Positions 1-7,818 of a DNA stretch of 17,219 bases are shown piece by piece (the first letter of the stretch is position 1; every line of letters begins with the position of its first letter). The notes below the pieces were generated by a model. It searched no databases. It had not been told where the DNA came from and saw only the letters and a program-made list of their open reading frames with translations. Source of the stretch: CAWEHT01 sp963808455 (GTDB taxonomy: Bacteria > Chloroflexota > Anaerolineae > CG2-30-64-16); assembly GCA_963808455.1 (NCBI GenBank), contig CAWEHT010000023.1:1-17219 (forward strand), in the 5' to 3' direction. The position numbers were made by a program, and so were the translations under genes.

Positions 1-345
1 GTGCCATCCTGCTCAGGCGTGGGCTGCCGCCGGGCCTCCTTCAGGATGCGTGCACATTCCGCGGCCCCATACTTGCGGGCTGGCCCACCCCCGTGTTTTG
101 GACGCCAGTGCAGCCAACCCGCGCCGATTGAACTCACTCACCCAATGCGCCACGGTGTCGCCCGTCTGGCGGCCAGCGATCACCGCGGCCTCGGTGTACG
201 TCTTACCCGCCGCCACCGCCAGCAGGCCCTTGGCATGCGCCACCTGGCCAGCCGGTTCACTGCCGGACCGACTGATTTGTTCCAGCAGCTCGCGCTCTGC
301 GTCGGACAGGGCGCGCAATGTCTCGTTCTTGTGGCGACTCAACAT
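1..345 (-). CDS. IS630-type transposase, N-terminal part (frameshifted, cut by window edge)
   Basis: This is the helix-turn-helix half of an IS630-like transposase. The N-terminus, beginning MLSRHKNETLRAL, is followed by an HTH segment (EAAVIAGRQTGDTVAHWV, then FNRRGLAAL) typical of the DNA-binding domain of this family. The conserved glycine-rich linker (KHGGGPARKYG) and the segment after it (ECARILKEARRQPTPEQDG) occur in a neighbouring frame. One extra A in the AAAA run at about 97-100 (read on the minus strand) explains the shift. The start at 345 was chosen over the ATG at 390 because GAAGGAGG lies just upstream and because homology begins after it. The DDE catalytic domain would lie to the left, outside the window. 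It may be a decayed element or an assembly indel in an intact one. The family call is firm; activity is unknown. Confidence 0.75.
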
Positions 346-371
346 GCGCCTCCTTCGTGGGTCTGAGGCGC

Positions 372-400
372 ATGCTATCCTGCCAGGCATATTATGGCAA
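372..400 (-). promoter_or_regulatory. Possible promoter of the IS630-type transposase
   Basis: On the minus strand TTGCCA (400-395) and TAGCAT (377-372) are 17 nt apart, which would start transcription about 20 nt before the transposase ATG. The boxes match the sigma70 consensus only moderately. The call rests on spacing and position alone. Confidence 0.35.
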
Positions 401-453
401 ATGGCGAACCAAACGACCCACTAGAAGACCCCGGCGATGATGAGGCGCAACGC

Positions 454-615
454 CCCGCACATCGTGGGCAATCCAGGTCGGGTAATCCGTGAGCCCGCAC
501 ATCGTGGGCAATCCAGGTCGGGTAATCCGTGAGCCCACACATCGCAGGCGACCCAGGTGGGGTGATCTGTGAGCCCACACATCGTGGGCAGCCCAGGTCG
601 AGGAATCGGTGAGCC
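454..615. repeat. Four tandem copies of a 40-bp repeat
   Basis: A 40-bp unit, starting CGCACATCGTGGGCAATCC and ending GGTAATCCGTGAGCC, is repeated head to tail with exact 40-bp spacing at about 456, 496, 536 and 576. The first two copies are nearly identical. The third has about eight changes and the fourth about six, so the array has begun to diverge. There are no spacers between copies, so this is a minisatellite and not a CRISPR array. Because 40 is not a multiple of three, each copy is read in a different frame and the open frames across it are not credible genes. It lies in the gene-free stretch between the transposase and degV. I see no gene or convincing terminator in the rest of 401-718. 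Confidence 0.9.
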
Positions 616-718
616 GTGATCCAGCTGTGGGCACGATTGCCGCGACGATGACCGTGACAGGACCCGGCCCGAGGTCTGTTGGGGCATCTCAGAGAGACGG
701 GTGGCCTTCCAGCGGTTG

Positions 719-1549
719 TTACCTGAACATGTACAGGATGCCGGTGGTGTTTGGTCCGCAATGACTGGAGATCGTGCAGCCGGCCTGGGTCACGAGCAGC
801 TCCGCCGGTGCGGCGATCCGCCGCACCTCGTCCGCCAACCATCCCACGTCCTCGGAGCCCGAATGCGTCACGAAGACGCGACCCAGGGCGATCTTCGGCA
901 GATGGGCCGTGAAGTCGTCGAGTAGCGTTTGTAGGGCGCGCTTGCGTGTTCCGCGCACCTTCTGCCACACGGCCACCGAGCCGTCCGGCTCGACCCCGAG
1001 CAAAGGATGGATGTGAAGAAGGCTGCCCAAGAGGCTTTCCACGGCAGTGCAGCGGCCGCCCATGTGGATATAGTTCAGGGTGTCGACCACAAAAGAGGTA
1101 CGTACGCGCGGCACCAGGGTCAGAAGCTCGCTCTCGATCTGGTCTGCCGTACATCCCTGGTCGCGCAGATCGGCGGCCTTCAGCACCAGCAACCCGGTGC
1201 CCGTGGATAGGTTGCGGGAGTCGACCAGGTGAACCTTGCCGACAGGGAATTGCTCGGCAGCCAACCTGGCGTGGTCGAATGCAGAGGACAGGGCCGAGGC
1301 TAGGCCGGTGAAGATAACCTCGCCAGGCTTGTCGAACGCCGTGAGGTAATCGGGGATGGGTGGGGCCGCGGTCGTCGGCAGGCGGCCGGTCTCTTCGGCG
1401 AGCTTGTACAAGCGCCTCGCGTCGATGTCCACACCATCGTGATAGGTGCGATCACTGTGTTGCACGGGGAATGGGATAACGTCGATGCCATGTCGCTCGA
1501 TCAGCTCGGGCGTCAGATCGGCGGTGCTGTCCGTAACGATATTCACCAT
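719..1549 (-). CDS. DegV family fatty-acid-binding protein
   Basis: A complete 276-residue DegV family protein. Family members bind a fatty acid in the cleft between two alpha/beta domains, and in Firmicutes the FakB members present it to the kinase FakA. The N-terminus MVNIVTDSTADLTPEL is the classic DegV opening. DSRNLSTGTGLLVL at mid-protein is the second ligand-binding segment, followed by a VDTLNYIHMGGR-type segment. The start at 1549 is preferred over 1621 because the DegV fold begins at this methionine, with AGGAGG about 11 nt and GGAAG immediately upstream. No FakA-like kinase is visible in the window, so the partner is unknown. The gene is monocistronic here, divergent from the cyclase gene, with no frameshift. 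The ligand cannot be predicted from sequence. Confidence 0.92.
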   Translation of the reverse strand: MVNIVTDSTADLTPELIERHGIDVIPFPVQHSDRTYHDGVDIDARRLYKLAEETGRLPTTAAPPIPDYLTAFDKPGEVIFTGLASALSSAFDHARLAAEQFPVGKVHLVDSRNLSTGTGLLVLKAADLRDQGCTADQIESELLTLVPRVRTSFVVDTLNYIHMGGRCTAVESLLGSLLHIHPLLGVEPDGSVAVWQKVRGTRKRALQTLLDDFTAHLPKIALGRVFVTHSGSEDVGWLADEVRRIAAPAELLVTQAGCTISSHCGPNTTGILYMFR

Positions 1550-1692
1550 CTTCCTGCAAGCCTCCTGGCAGCGCAGTTCGGATACCCGGTGCTGGCTGAC
1601 GAGCCGGCCAGACACAGGCATTGCCGTGACTGATCGCCATTTGCCTGGATTGGTCTCAAGGATGGGCAGTGGTCCGCGCCATAACCCAGCCT

Positions 1693-1698
1693 ATTGTA
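1693..1698 (-). promoter_or_regulatory. Weak candidate -10 box upstream of degV
   Basis: GATACAAT on the minus strand contains TACAAT and resembles the -10 region of the methyltransferase promoter at 7119-7126. No convincing -35 box lies 16-18 nt upstream, and the leader to the degV ATG would be about 140 nt. It overlaps the opposing promoter at 1705-1733. Confidence 0.25.
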
Positions 1699-1704
1699 TC
1701 ATCG

Positions 1705-1733
1705 TTGCGAAAGAAGCGGGAGCCGTGGATAAT
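1705..1733 (+). promoter_or_regulatory. Candidate promoter of the cyclase/RACo-like operon
   Basis: TTGCGA (1705-1710) and GATAAT (1728-1733) are separated by exactly 17 nt. Transcription would begin near 1740, leaving a leader of about 70 nt before the ATG at 1810. I see no other feature in the 1550-1809 gap apart from the ribosome-binding site. Confidence 0.5.
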
Positions 1734-1809
1734 TGCCTGGGGCCTGGCATCGTCAACCACTTGGGCCAGCCATTGCAGGAAGGCTCCGCGCACTGGAGGA
1801 ACGATCAGC

Positions 1810-2468
1810 ATGGAACTTGTCGATATCAGCCACACCATCGAGCCGGGTATGCCGCTTTTCAGCGCCTCGGCGCCGCAGCCGGAGATCACAGCCTGGCAAA
1901 GCCACGCGCAGGCCGCTGCCAGCGGCCACTATGAGGGCTGCAGCTGCGAAATTACGGAGGCCAGGTTCGTTACCAGCATAGGTACCTACCTCGACAGCCC
2001 GTATCACTTTCATCCCAGCGCGCCGTCGATCGAAGCGCTGCGCCTGGAACAACTCGTGCTGCCGGGCATCGTCGTGAGTTGCGCTGTATCTGCTCCGCGT
2101 GCCGGCATCGGGCCCGCTGTGCTGGATGGCCTAGACCTCGCCGGCAAGGCGGTCCTTTCCGTACGGGTTGGTGCCGCTATTGGGGCCAGCCGGAGTACTC
2201 GACGGGCCCTTTCCTGACGGAAGCGACAGCCATGGCGTTGCGGGACCGCGGCGCGAAGCTGGCGGGAGTCGATTTCCTGGTTGTCGATGACATGAACGAC
2301 CCGCGACGCCCGGTCCACGTCAACCTTCTGGCAGCCAGCATCCTGATTGTGGAGAACCTGGCTGCCTTGGATGCGCTGCCCGCATCCGGCTTCACGTTCC
2401 ATGCCGTGCCGGCAAAGATGGCTCGGGCGGCCGCCTTTCCCGTCCGCGCGTATGCGATGGTGCCGTGA
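1810..2468 (+). CDS. Cyclase family protein (kynurenine formamidase-like), one frameshift
   Basis: Metal-dependent hydrolase of the cyclase/kynurenine-formamidase family (about 218 residues). It opens with MELVDISHTIEPGMPLF, the usual DLSHxIxxGMP start. The metal-binding segment reads SIGTYLDSPYHFHP, a variant of the family's HxGTHxDxPxH motif in which the first His and the GTH His are replaced. A subgroup of the family shares the GTYLDSP form. The C-terminal half (FRTGWCRYWG, GVDFLVVDD) is in another frame: one missing T in the TTT run at about 2156-2158 restores it. The start is chosen by homology, with GGAGG about 10 nt upstream. Three bases separate its stop from the RACo-like gene, so the two are probably co-transcribed. 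The substrate is unknown. Confidence 0.82.
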
Positions 2469-2471
2469 CCT

Positions 2472-4287
2472 ATGACGAACACGTCACCGACTGACCTCAA
2501 GGTGGACTTTGAGCCAGCCGGCTGCCGAGTCCGTTGCGCGCCGGGCGCGACGATCCTTGACGCGGCCCGTGCAGCCGGGCTGCCGCTGGTCTCCGTCTGC
2601 GGTGGCGAGGGCATCTGCGGCCAGTGCCTGGTGCGCGTGGTTAGCGGGCTCGTCTCGGACCTGACGGCCAGCGAACTGGCGGAGCTCGATGCCGGCCAGA
2701 TTGCCGGCCGCTTCCGCCTGGCGTGCCTGACGCGGGTGCTCGGCGATGTGAAGGTCGATGTCCCCGTCACGTCGCAGGGCGTTGCACAACGGCTTGAGTT
2801 GGAGGGCCTGGAAACCGAAGCAGTGCCATTTGCTCCCGCCGTTCGCGAGCATCTCGTGGCCCTGGCGCCTCCATCCGTACACGATCCGCGCTCAGACTTC
2901 TCCCTGCTGCGCAGTGCCCTGGCGAGCTCGCCGGACGGCGCCCCGGAAGTGGCCGACCATTCGGTTCTCAAGCGCCTGCCCGCGCTGCTCCGCGACAACG
3001 GGTGGCGGGTGCGCGTAAGCCAGCGCGGGGCAGAGATCGTCGAACGTCCGCCCGCCCGACCGCGGCCCACTGGGGCTGGCAGTCGATATCGGGACCACGA
3101 AAGTCGCCGCCTACCTGGTAGACATGGAGACGGGAGCCACGCTGGGGCTGGACGGCATGACGAACCCACAGATCGCGTACGGCGAGGATGTCATGAGCCG
3201 GATCGCGTATACCATGCGCGAGGACAAGAGCCGACTGACCACTGTTCTTGTCGAGGGGCTGAACGCACTGGTGCGAGGCCTTTGCCCCGAGCCCGAGCGG
3301 ATCACGGACGCGGTCGTGGTGGGCAACACGGCCATGCACCACCTTTTCCTTGGCTTGCCGGTGCGCCAGCTAGGGCTGGCACCCTACAATGCCGTGGTCA
3401 GCGAGCCGGTCGATGTCAAGGCCGCGACCTGGGGCTGGAAATCGCCCCCGGTGCCTATGTGCACGTGTTGCCAAATGTGGCAGGCTTTGTCGGCGCCGAT
3501 CATGTCGCCATGATCCTGGCGACCGGGCTGGATCGGGCAGACGGCGTTTTCATCGGGCTGGATATCGGCACTAACACAGAGGTGGTGCTGCGCGGCATGG
3601 CGAGCTGCTCAGCTGTTCGACCGCCTCGGGCCCGGCCTTCGAAGGTGCGCACATCCGGCACGGCATGCGGGCGGTTGGCGGGGCCATCGAGAAGGTCCGC
3701 GTAGAAGGCGGCAACGTGCAGGTGACCACCGTCGGAGGGGAACGGCCCATCGGCCTGTGCGGCTCGGGCGTCCTGGATGCCATCGATGCATTGCACCGCG
3801 CCGGGCTGCTGAGCCGCCGCGGCCGTCTGGTGCCTCACCCGCGCGTGCGAGTACAGGACGGTGAGCGAGAGTTCGTGCTGGTGCCGGCCTCCGAGGCCGG
3901 CATCGATCGCGACATTACCCTGGGTGAGAAGGATATCAGCGAGATCTTGCTCGCCAAGGCTGCCATGCGCACTGGCATCGACACGCTCTTGCGCGAAACC
4001 GGCACTTCGCCCGATGATCTGGATGGGATGATCATCGCAGGCGCATTCGGTATGCACATCGACGTGAAGAGCGCGGCTCGGCATTGGGATGTTGCCGTCC
4101 GTGCCTCCCGAGCGGATCAGGCAAGTGGGCAATGCCGCTGGCGTCGGAGCCCGCCTGGCGCTCGTCTCGCTTGCCCAGCGTGAACGGGCAGTGAGTATCG
4201 CCAGGCGTTTGCGCTACCTCGAGCTGATGGTGCAGCCAGAATTTCGCGATGCACTTTGCCCACGCGATGTTCCTGCCGGAGAGCTGA
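2472..4287 (+). CDS. RACo-like protein: [2Fe-2S] ferredoxin domain plus ASKHA ATPase domain (five frameshifts)
   Basis: Relative of the reductive activator of corrinoid proteins (RACo), which uses ATP and a [2Fe-2S] cluster to return an inactivated cob(II)amide protein to Co(I). Residues 1-95 form a plant-type ferredoxin with ligands C43, C49, C52 and C85. After a linker comes an ASKHA domain with nucleotide-binding segments LAVDIGTTK (about residue 203), VVVGNTAMHH and IGLDIGTNTEVVL (about 363), then GLCGSG and MIIAGAFG. It ends in RYLELMVQPEF and AMFLPES, as the family does, at about 604 residues. The frame changes at about 3046-3070, 3421-3424, 3594-3603, 4069-4077 and 4254-4257, each by one base. 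No corrinoid protein or methyltransferase is nearby, so its client is unknown. Five indels in one gene suggest either poor sequence quality or a pseudogene. Confidence 0.88.
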
Positions 4288-4328
4288 GCGGATGTAGCGT
4301 CCCTACAGCAGGTGCTGACGCGGGGTGG

Positions 4329-4620
4329 CTACAGCAGGTCGATGCGGTAGTTGACAATCTCGGCATCGAGGCGCCAGGCTGCCACGCTTTCGGCGACTCG
4401 CGTGGAGCAGCGCGTGCACGTAGTCGGCGCTGGGCGAGACGCTGGCTACCCCAAGGACCGTGTGGCCCAGCTGGTCCTGATCGGCGATCTCGGCCACGGA
4501 GACGTTGAACTGCTTGCGCAGCCGCGACACGAGCGGCAGAACCACACCCCGCTTTTGCTTCAGCGAGGTCACGCCGGGGATGTAGATCTCGATGGTCAGT
4601 AGGCCGACTGAGGGCATCAT
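4329..4620 (-). CDS. DUF503 (YlxP-like) protein, one frameshift
   Basis: Small protein of about 95 residues, the normal length for DUF503. The start reads MPSVGLLTIEIYIPG, followed by SLKQKRGVVLPLVSRLRKQF, which contains the conserved SLKxKR signature, then NVSVAEIADQD and TVLGVASVS. The C-terminus (AESVAAWRLDAEIVNYRIDLL) lies in the next frame, with one extra base near 4395. YlxP-type proteins are often encoded near translation and ribosome-maturation genes, but the function is not established. Two adjacent ATGs (4620 and 4617) are possible starts and no strong ribosome-binding site decides between them. It is the last gene of the ygfZ-lipM-NUDIX run and converges with the RACo-like gene across about 41 bp. 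Confidence 0.8.
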
Positions 4621-4707
4621 GGTGTGGGCGTGAACTCCACGGTCCAGTCCCGAGGGGAGGCCTTTTCCCGAAACCGTCCCTCCTTCGGGGCCCGCCGCTC
4701 CTGGCAT

Positions 4708-5164
4708 TCAGATGGCCTGGCGCGCCAGGGCCCGCCCGATGAAGCGTTGCTCGGAAGGGAAAGTGAGCATAGCCTGGGCCTCGACAAGCCCGGACGCCCA
4801 CAGCGGGACGAACCGGGCCTCTTCGGCGTCGGGGCTGTCGAACTGTGGTTGGCCGCGCTCGGGCCTTACGAGTCGCATCAAGTAATAGTGCTCGGTGCGG
4901 CGGACCCATTCGCCGTTCCGCGGGGAACTCGCCGAGCATGGTGCCGAGATCGTCCACGATCGCCACCTTGCAGTAGCCCGTCTCCTCACATACCTCACGT
5001 AGCGCTGCCTGGGCATCGGTCTCGCCAGCCTCGACGTGTCCTTTGGGCAGGCGCACCTCGCGCGTGAGCCTGCCATCTCGGACGACCTCGCGCGTGATGA
5101 GCAGGACACGCTCTGTCTGGTCCAGCACCACGCCTCCAGCGGCCGTGTAGGTGCGAATTATCAT
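4708..5164 (-). CDS. NUDIX hydrolase, one frameshift
   Basis: NUDIX-fold pyrophosphohydrolase of about 151 residues. The Nudix box at residues 42-64 fits the GX5EX7REUXEEXGU pattern fully: G42, E48, R56, E57, E60, E61 and G63. The C-terminal half (NGEWVRRTEHYYLM, then SPDAEEARFVPLW) continues in another frame. One surplus C in the run at 4922-4925 explains the change and gives FPRNGEW. The closest familiar relatives are diadenosine-polyphosphate or (d)NTP hydrolases, but the substrate cannot be read from sequence. Upstream the lipM-like frame runs into this gene without a stop. The ATG at 5164 is nevertheless the likely start, because homology begins here and ATGA would overlap a lipM stop in the adjacent frame. 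Confidence 0.88.
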
Positions 5165-5995
5165 AGGCGGGCGCGTCCATTCGGCTTGACCGTACTTGTC
5201 GCGAGCAAGCTCCGCCGCCCAGGCCCTCTCTGCCGACAACAGTTCGGCGGGTTCCAGGGCGACCTGTAGGGCGGTTTGGAAGCCCTGGATCATGGCCGCT
5301 GCGGCCTCCTCAAGTGTCACGTTCCGGCCGGCGATTTCCTCCACCGTGGTGGCATGGTGGGCCAGCGACTCCCGTAACGCGTCTTTCTGCTCCGACCGAG
5401 CGAATGCCAGGCAATCCACAACGCGCGCGAGATCGCCAGCCAGCGGGAGCGATCCGTGCTGCAAGACCGCGGCAGAGTTACGATGCTGGGCGCTCCCGAG
5501 CAGCTTGCGCCCGCCAGCCAGGATCTCATAGGCCGACGGGACCTCGAAGCATGCGGCGGAGACATTTGGCCCGGCACGATTTGTGCCAGGCGCCTCCTCG
5601 GCGGCGATGCCCAGGCAGCGCAACCCTTCGACCAGACCGTGGCTGATTCTCAGGTAGGCGTCCAAGACCATGCCGGCCATCAGGGGGTGGCTGGCAGGCG
5701 CGGCCACGCTGTAAGTCAACTCGTCGGTGTGGAGGATCGCCCGCCCGCCCGTTGGTCGCCTTACAACGTGATAGCCGTGGGCCCGGCAGGCTTTCATATC
5801 GAGTGCCTCGAAGGCCTGGTTGCGTCCGAGTGAGACGCAGGGAGGCGCCCAACTGTAGAGACGCAGTGTCGGAGGCGCCAGGCCCTCGGCGACGGCCCGC
5901 CCGATGGCTTCATCTATGGCCATGTTTACGGCGCCCGCGGCTGCTGAGTGCCGCAGTAGCCGCCGAGCGATCGGCGCCTCCAGCCGGCCCGGCAT
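5165..5995 (-). CDS. lipM: Octanoyl/lipoyl protein transferase, LipM-like (LplA family)
   Basis: Biotin/lipoate ligase-fold protein that would attach octanoate (LipM) or lipoate (LplA) to lipoyl domains. Landmarks are RRLLRHSAAAGAVNMAIDEA, SLGRNQ, RRPTGGRAILHTDELTYSV, GRKLLGSAQ and LQHGSLPL. C149 in SAACFEVPS sits where Bacillus subtilis LipM has its acyl-accepting Cys150, which favours octanoyltransferase over ligase. The 277 residues to the junction match LipM length. The start at 5995 was chosen by homology and lies 29 bp after the ygfZ stop; its ribosome-binding site is poor. No in-frame stop occurs before the NUDIX gene. Removing one C in CGCCCGCC would create an ATGA overlap, so the fusion is doubtful. 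No frameshift occurs inside the domain. The lipM symbol is less certain than the family. Confidence 0.82.
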
Positions 5996-6024
5996 CCGTG
6001 AGGCCGGGTGTTGGAAATGAGCTT

Positions 6025-7059
6025 TCAGCCATGGACGTTTGTACCTGGTGCGGCCGAGTTCCCGGACGGGGCAAACGGGAGCGCCGCCACCTGCGCTGGC
6101 CATTCTTCGCCCGCGTGGGTGATGGTGACCACGCTGCCTGGCTGAGCCGCGCCGCACGGCACGATCGCCAGGGCGATCGGCCCGCCGATCGCCGGGGAGT
6201 CAACCACGCTCGTGATGACCCCAGGCCGGGCATTTCCGGAGCGCACCGCGGCGCCGCGTAGCTCCTGGCCTGTCGCAGGCGGCAGGATCAGGCCCGCCAG
6301 TTGGCGGGCCACTTTGTCGTAGTTGGCCTGGCGAGCGATCACTTCTTGCCCGGTGTAGCAGCCTTTGTTGAAGTGGACGGCCGGGGTCAGGCCCACTTCC
6401 AGCGGGGTTACCTGTTCGCTCAACTCGTGACCCCGCGCCGGTATGCCCTGCTCGACGCGAAGCTGCTGCCAGACCTCTTCGTCGAGGAGGGGCAAGTGAT
6501 GGCACAGTACGGCCAGGATCTCCCCGGCGGCGCCGAGCGGCGTCACGAGCGTCCAGCCGGGCACTTCGAGAGGCCCTCCCCGATGCAGGCTGGCGGCGAC
6601 GCCGGCCACGGTGATCCCTAGCCAGGCATAAGGCGCCACATCCGGGCCGAGATCCCGTTCGGCGATCTGCCCAACGGCTTGAGCTGCCGCCGGCCCATGA
6701 ACTCCCCATTGGGCCTTTTCGGCGCTGAGGTCGGAGACCTGGACGTCGTCGTTCCAAAAGATCAGGCTGTTCAGGTAGCGGGCTACGGCGGCAGCTCGAC
6801 CAGGCTCAGTGCGAAGATATAGGTTGTCGTTGCCGGCGTATGCAACCAGGAAGGCCAGCACGCGGCCGGTGGGGCCGGCCAGCACGGTCGGTAGGCCCTG
6901 GCCGGGCTCGATGGCACGAAAATCGTTTGTCGAAAGCCGGTGCAGGAAGCTCAGCCGGTCGTGCCCCGCCACCTGCAGCCAGCCCCAGCCGCTCATTTGG
7001 CTGGCGGCAGCGGCCTCGCGAGCCGCCCGATAAGTGGATAGAATAGTTGCTGCTCCCAT
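6025..7059 (-). CDS. ygfZ: YgfZ/GcvT-like folate-binding protein
   Basis: Member of the YgfZ/IBA57 group (344 residues), GcvT-fold folate-binding proteins needed for maintaining or assembling certain Fe-S enzymes such as MiaB and lipoate synthase. The diagnostic motif KGCYTGQEVIAR is present at residue 232, with the conserved cysteine at 234. This motif separates YgfZ from true aminomethyltransferase GcvT. The N-terminal part has the family's FLHRLSTND segment. The ATG at 7059 is used because a TATAAT box lies only 7 nt upstream, which would make the message leaderless. ygfZ heads a run with lipM, NUDIX and DUF503. Pairing with a lipoyl-attachment gene fits a shared interest in Fe-S/lipoate biology, though this is inference. 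The reading frame is intact. Confidence 0.9.
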   Translation of the reverse strand: MGAATILSTYRAAREAAAASQMSGWGWLQVAGHDRLSFLHRLSTNDFRAIEPGQGLPTVLAGPTGRVLAFLVAYAGNDNLYLRTEPGRAAAVARYLNSLIFWNDDVQVSDLSAEKAQWGVHGPAAAQAVGQIAERDLGPDVAPYAWLGITVAGVAASLHRGGPLEVPGWTLVTPLGAAGEILAVLCHHLPLLDEEVWQQLRVEQGIPARGHELSEQVTPLEVGLTPAVHFNKGCYTGQEVIARQANYDKVARQLAGLILPPATGQELRGAAVRSGNARPGVITSVVDSPAIGGPIALAIVPCGAAQPGSVVTITHAGEEWPAQVAALPFAPSGNSAAPGTNVHG

Positions 7060-7066
7060 CAGAACA

Positions 7067-7097
7067 ATTATACCACTTTCGTGCGCCCGGACGTCAA
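7067..7097 (-). promoter_or_regulatory. Promoter of ygfZ operon, apparently leaderless
   Basis: TTGACG (7097-7092) and the perfect -10 box TATAAT (7072-7067) are separated by 19 nt, a little longer than ideal. The start codon of ygfZ begins 8 nt after the -10 box, where transcription itself should start. No Shine-Dalgarno sequence can fit in such a leader. Confidence 0.7.
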
Positions 7098-7126
7098 TTG
7101 CACCTGGCGTGGGATGTTGATACAAT
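7098..7126 (+). promoter_or_regulatory. Promoter of methyltransferase-coaBC-two-component operon
   Basis: TTGCAC (7098-7103) and TACAAT (7121-7126) are separated by exactly 17 nt, preceded by TTGA as an extended -10. The expected start is near 7133, giving a leader of only about 9 nt that carries GGAGG at 7133-7137. The -35 box directly abuts that of the divergent ygfZ promoter. Confidence 0.7.
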
Positions 7127-7141
7127 GAATGCGGAGGCGAT

Positions 7142-7795
7142 GTGGAAGAGCAAGTCTGGCCCGAAGCTTCCGACGTCGAATACATCACCAGCGCCCAGGC
7201 GGGCGGGTGGGGCGACATGCTGCGGGCATTCGCCCGGTTCTTGGATCTGCCTCCCGGCGGGCGTGTGCTGGACGCCGGTTCCGGGCCGGCCCTACTGCCG
7301 CGACTGATGGTGGGGGCCGGCGCGAAGCTCGCGGTAGCGTGCGACGATTCATGGCCCATGGCCCTGCGTGCCAGGGAGTTGAGCGCTGAGTCTTCAGGCG
7401 TGATACAGGTGACCGGCTCGGTACTGCCCTCGCCATTCGGCGACGGGGCTTTCGATGCCGTGCTGGCGACCAACCTGCTGTTCTTGCTGCCCGACGCCGC
7501 CGCCGGGCTGGAGGAGTTGGTGCGGACCACCAGGCCCGGCGGAACTGTCGGATTGGCGAATCCTACCGCTACGCTCGACAGGCATTCCGCGAGTGCCTTT
7601 GCGGAAGAACGGGGCCTGCGCGGTTTCGGGCGCACCAGCTGGATCAACTACGGGCGGCTGGCGGAAGGGGGGCGGCGACTGACTGCCTCTCAGTGGTTGG
7701 AACTGGCCCAGGCCGCAGGGCTTGTGGAAGTGCGCAACCAGACGCGCGCAGCAGGCCACGTGGCATTTGTCGCCGGCAGAAAGCGCGGGGCTTGA
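7142..7795 (+). CDS. Class I SAM-dependent methyltransferase
   Basis: A 217-residue Rossmann-fold methyltransferase. SAM-binding motif I is VLDAGSGPALL at residues 42-52. An acidic residue (CDDSWPMA) follows at the end of the second strand, then GSVLPSPFGDGAFDAVLATN (motifs II/III) and a post-motif segment LEELVRTTRPGGTVGLANP. This is the UbiE/Methyltransf_11 type, in which the substrate cannot be inferred. The start is GTG at 7142, with GGAGG four bases upstream. ATGs at 7125 and 7140 are in another frame. It ends 23 bp before coaBC, so the two are probably co-transcribed from the promoter at 7098. The frame is intact. Confidence 0.85.
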   Translation: MEEQVWPEASDVEYITSAQAGGWGDMLRAFARFLDLPPGGRVLDAGSGPALLPRLMVGAGAKLAVACDDSWPMALRARELSAESSGVIQVTGSVLPSPFGDGAFDAVLATNLLFLLPDAAAGLEELVRTTRPGGTVGLANPTATLDRHSASAFAEERGLRGFGRTSWINYGRLAEGGRRLTASQWLELAQAAGLVEVRNQTRAAGHVAFVAGRKRGA

Positions 7796-7818
7796 GCGCT
7801 GCGAGGGATGGGAAACAC

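Noticed and set aside
97..100. Programmed translational frameshift in the IS630-type transposase
   Set aside because: A four-A run is too short for efficient slippage, the shift would be +1, and other genes in the window have similar single-base indels.
454..615. CRISPR array
   Set aside because: The 40-bp units are contiguous with no unique spacers, only four copies are present and no cas gene is nearby.
375..1154. A 259-codon minus-strand open frame over the tandem repeats
   Set aside because: It overlaps degV in another frame, and its repetitive part arises from the 40-bp repeat being open in all three frames. It has no domain resemblance.
2177..3169. A 330-codon minus-strand open frame opposite the cyclase and RACo-like genes
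   Set aside because: It is rich in Arg, Ser and Pro, as expected for the antisense of a high-GC gene, while the plus strand has clear ferredoxin and cyclase motifs.
3046..4257. Programmed frameshifting in the RACo-like gene
   Set aside because: Five shifts in both directions, with no shared slippery heptamer, are better explained by indel errors.
4288..4328. Bidirectional terminator between the RACo-like and DUF503 genes
   Set aside because: Only a short GTAG/CTAC pairing is visible, without a T-run on either strand.
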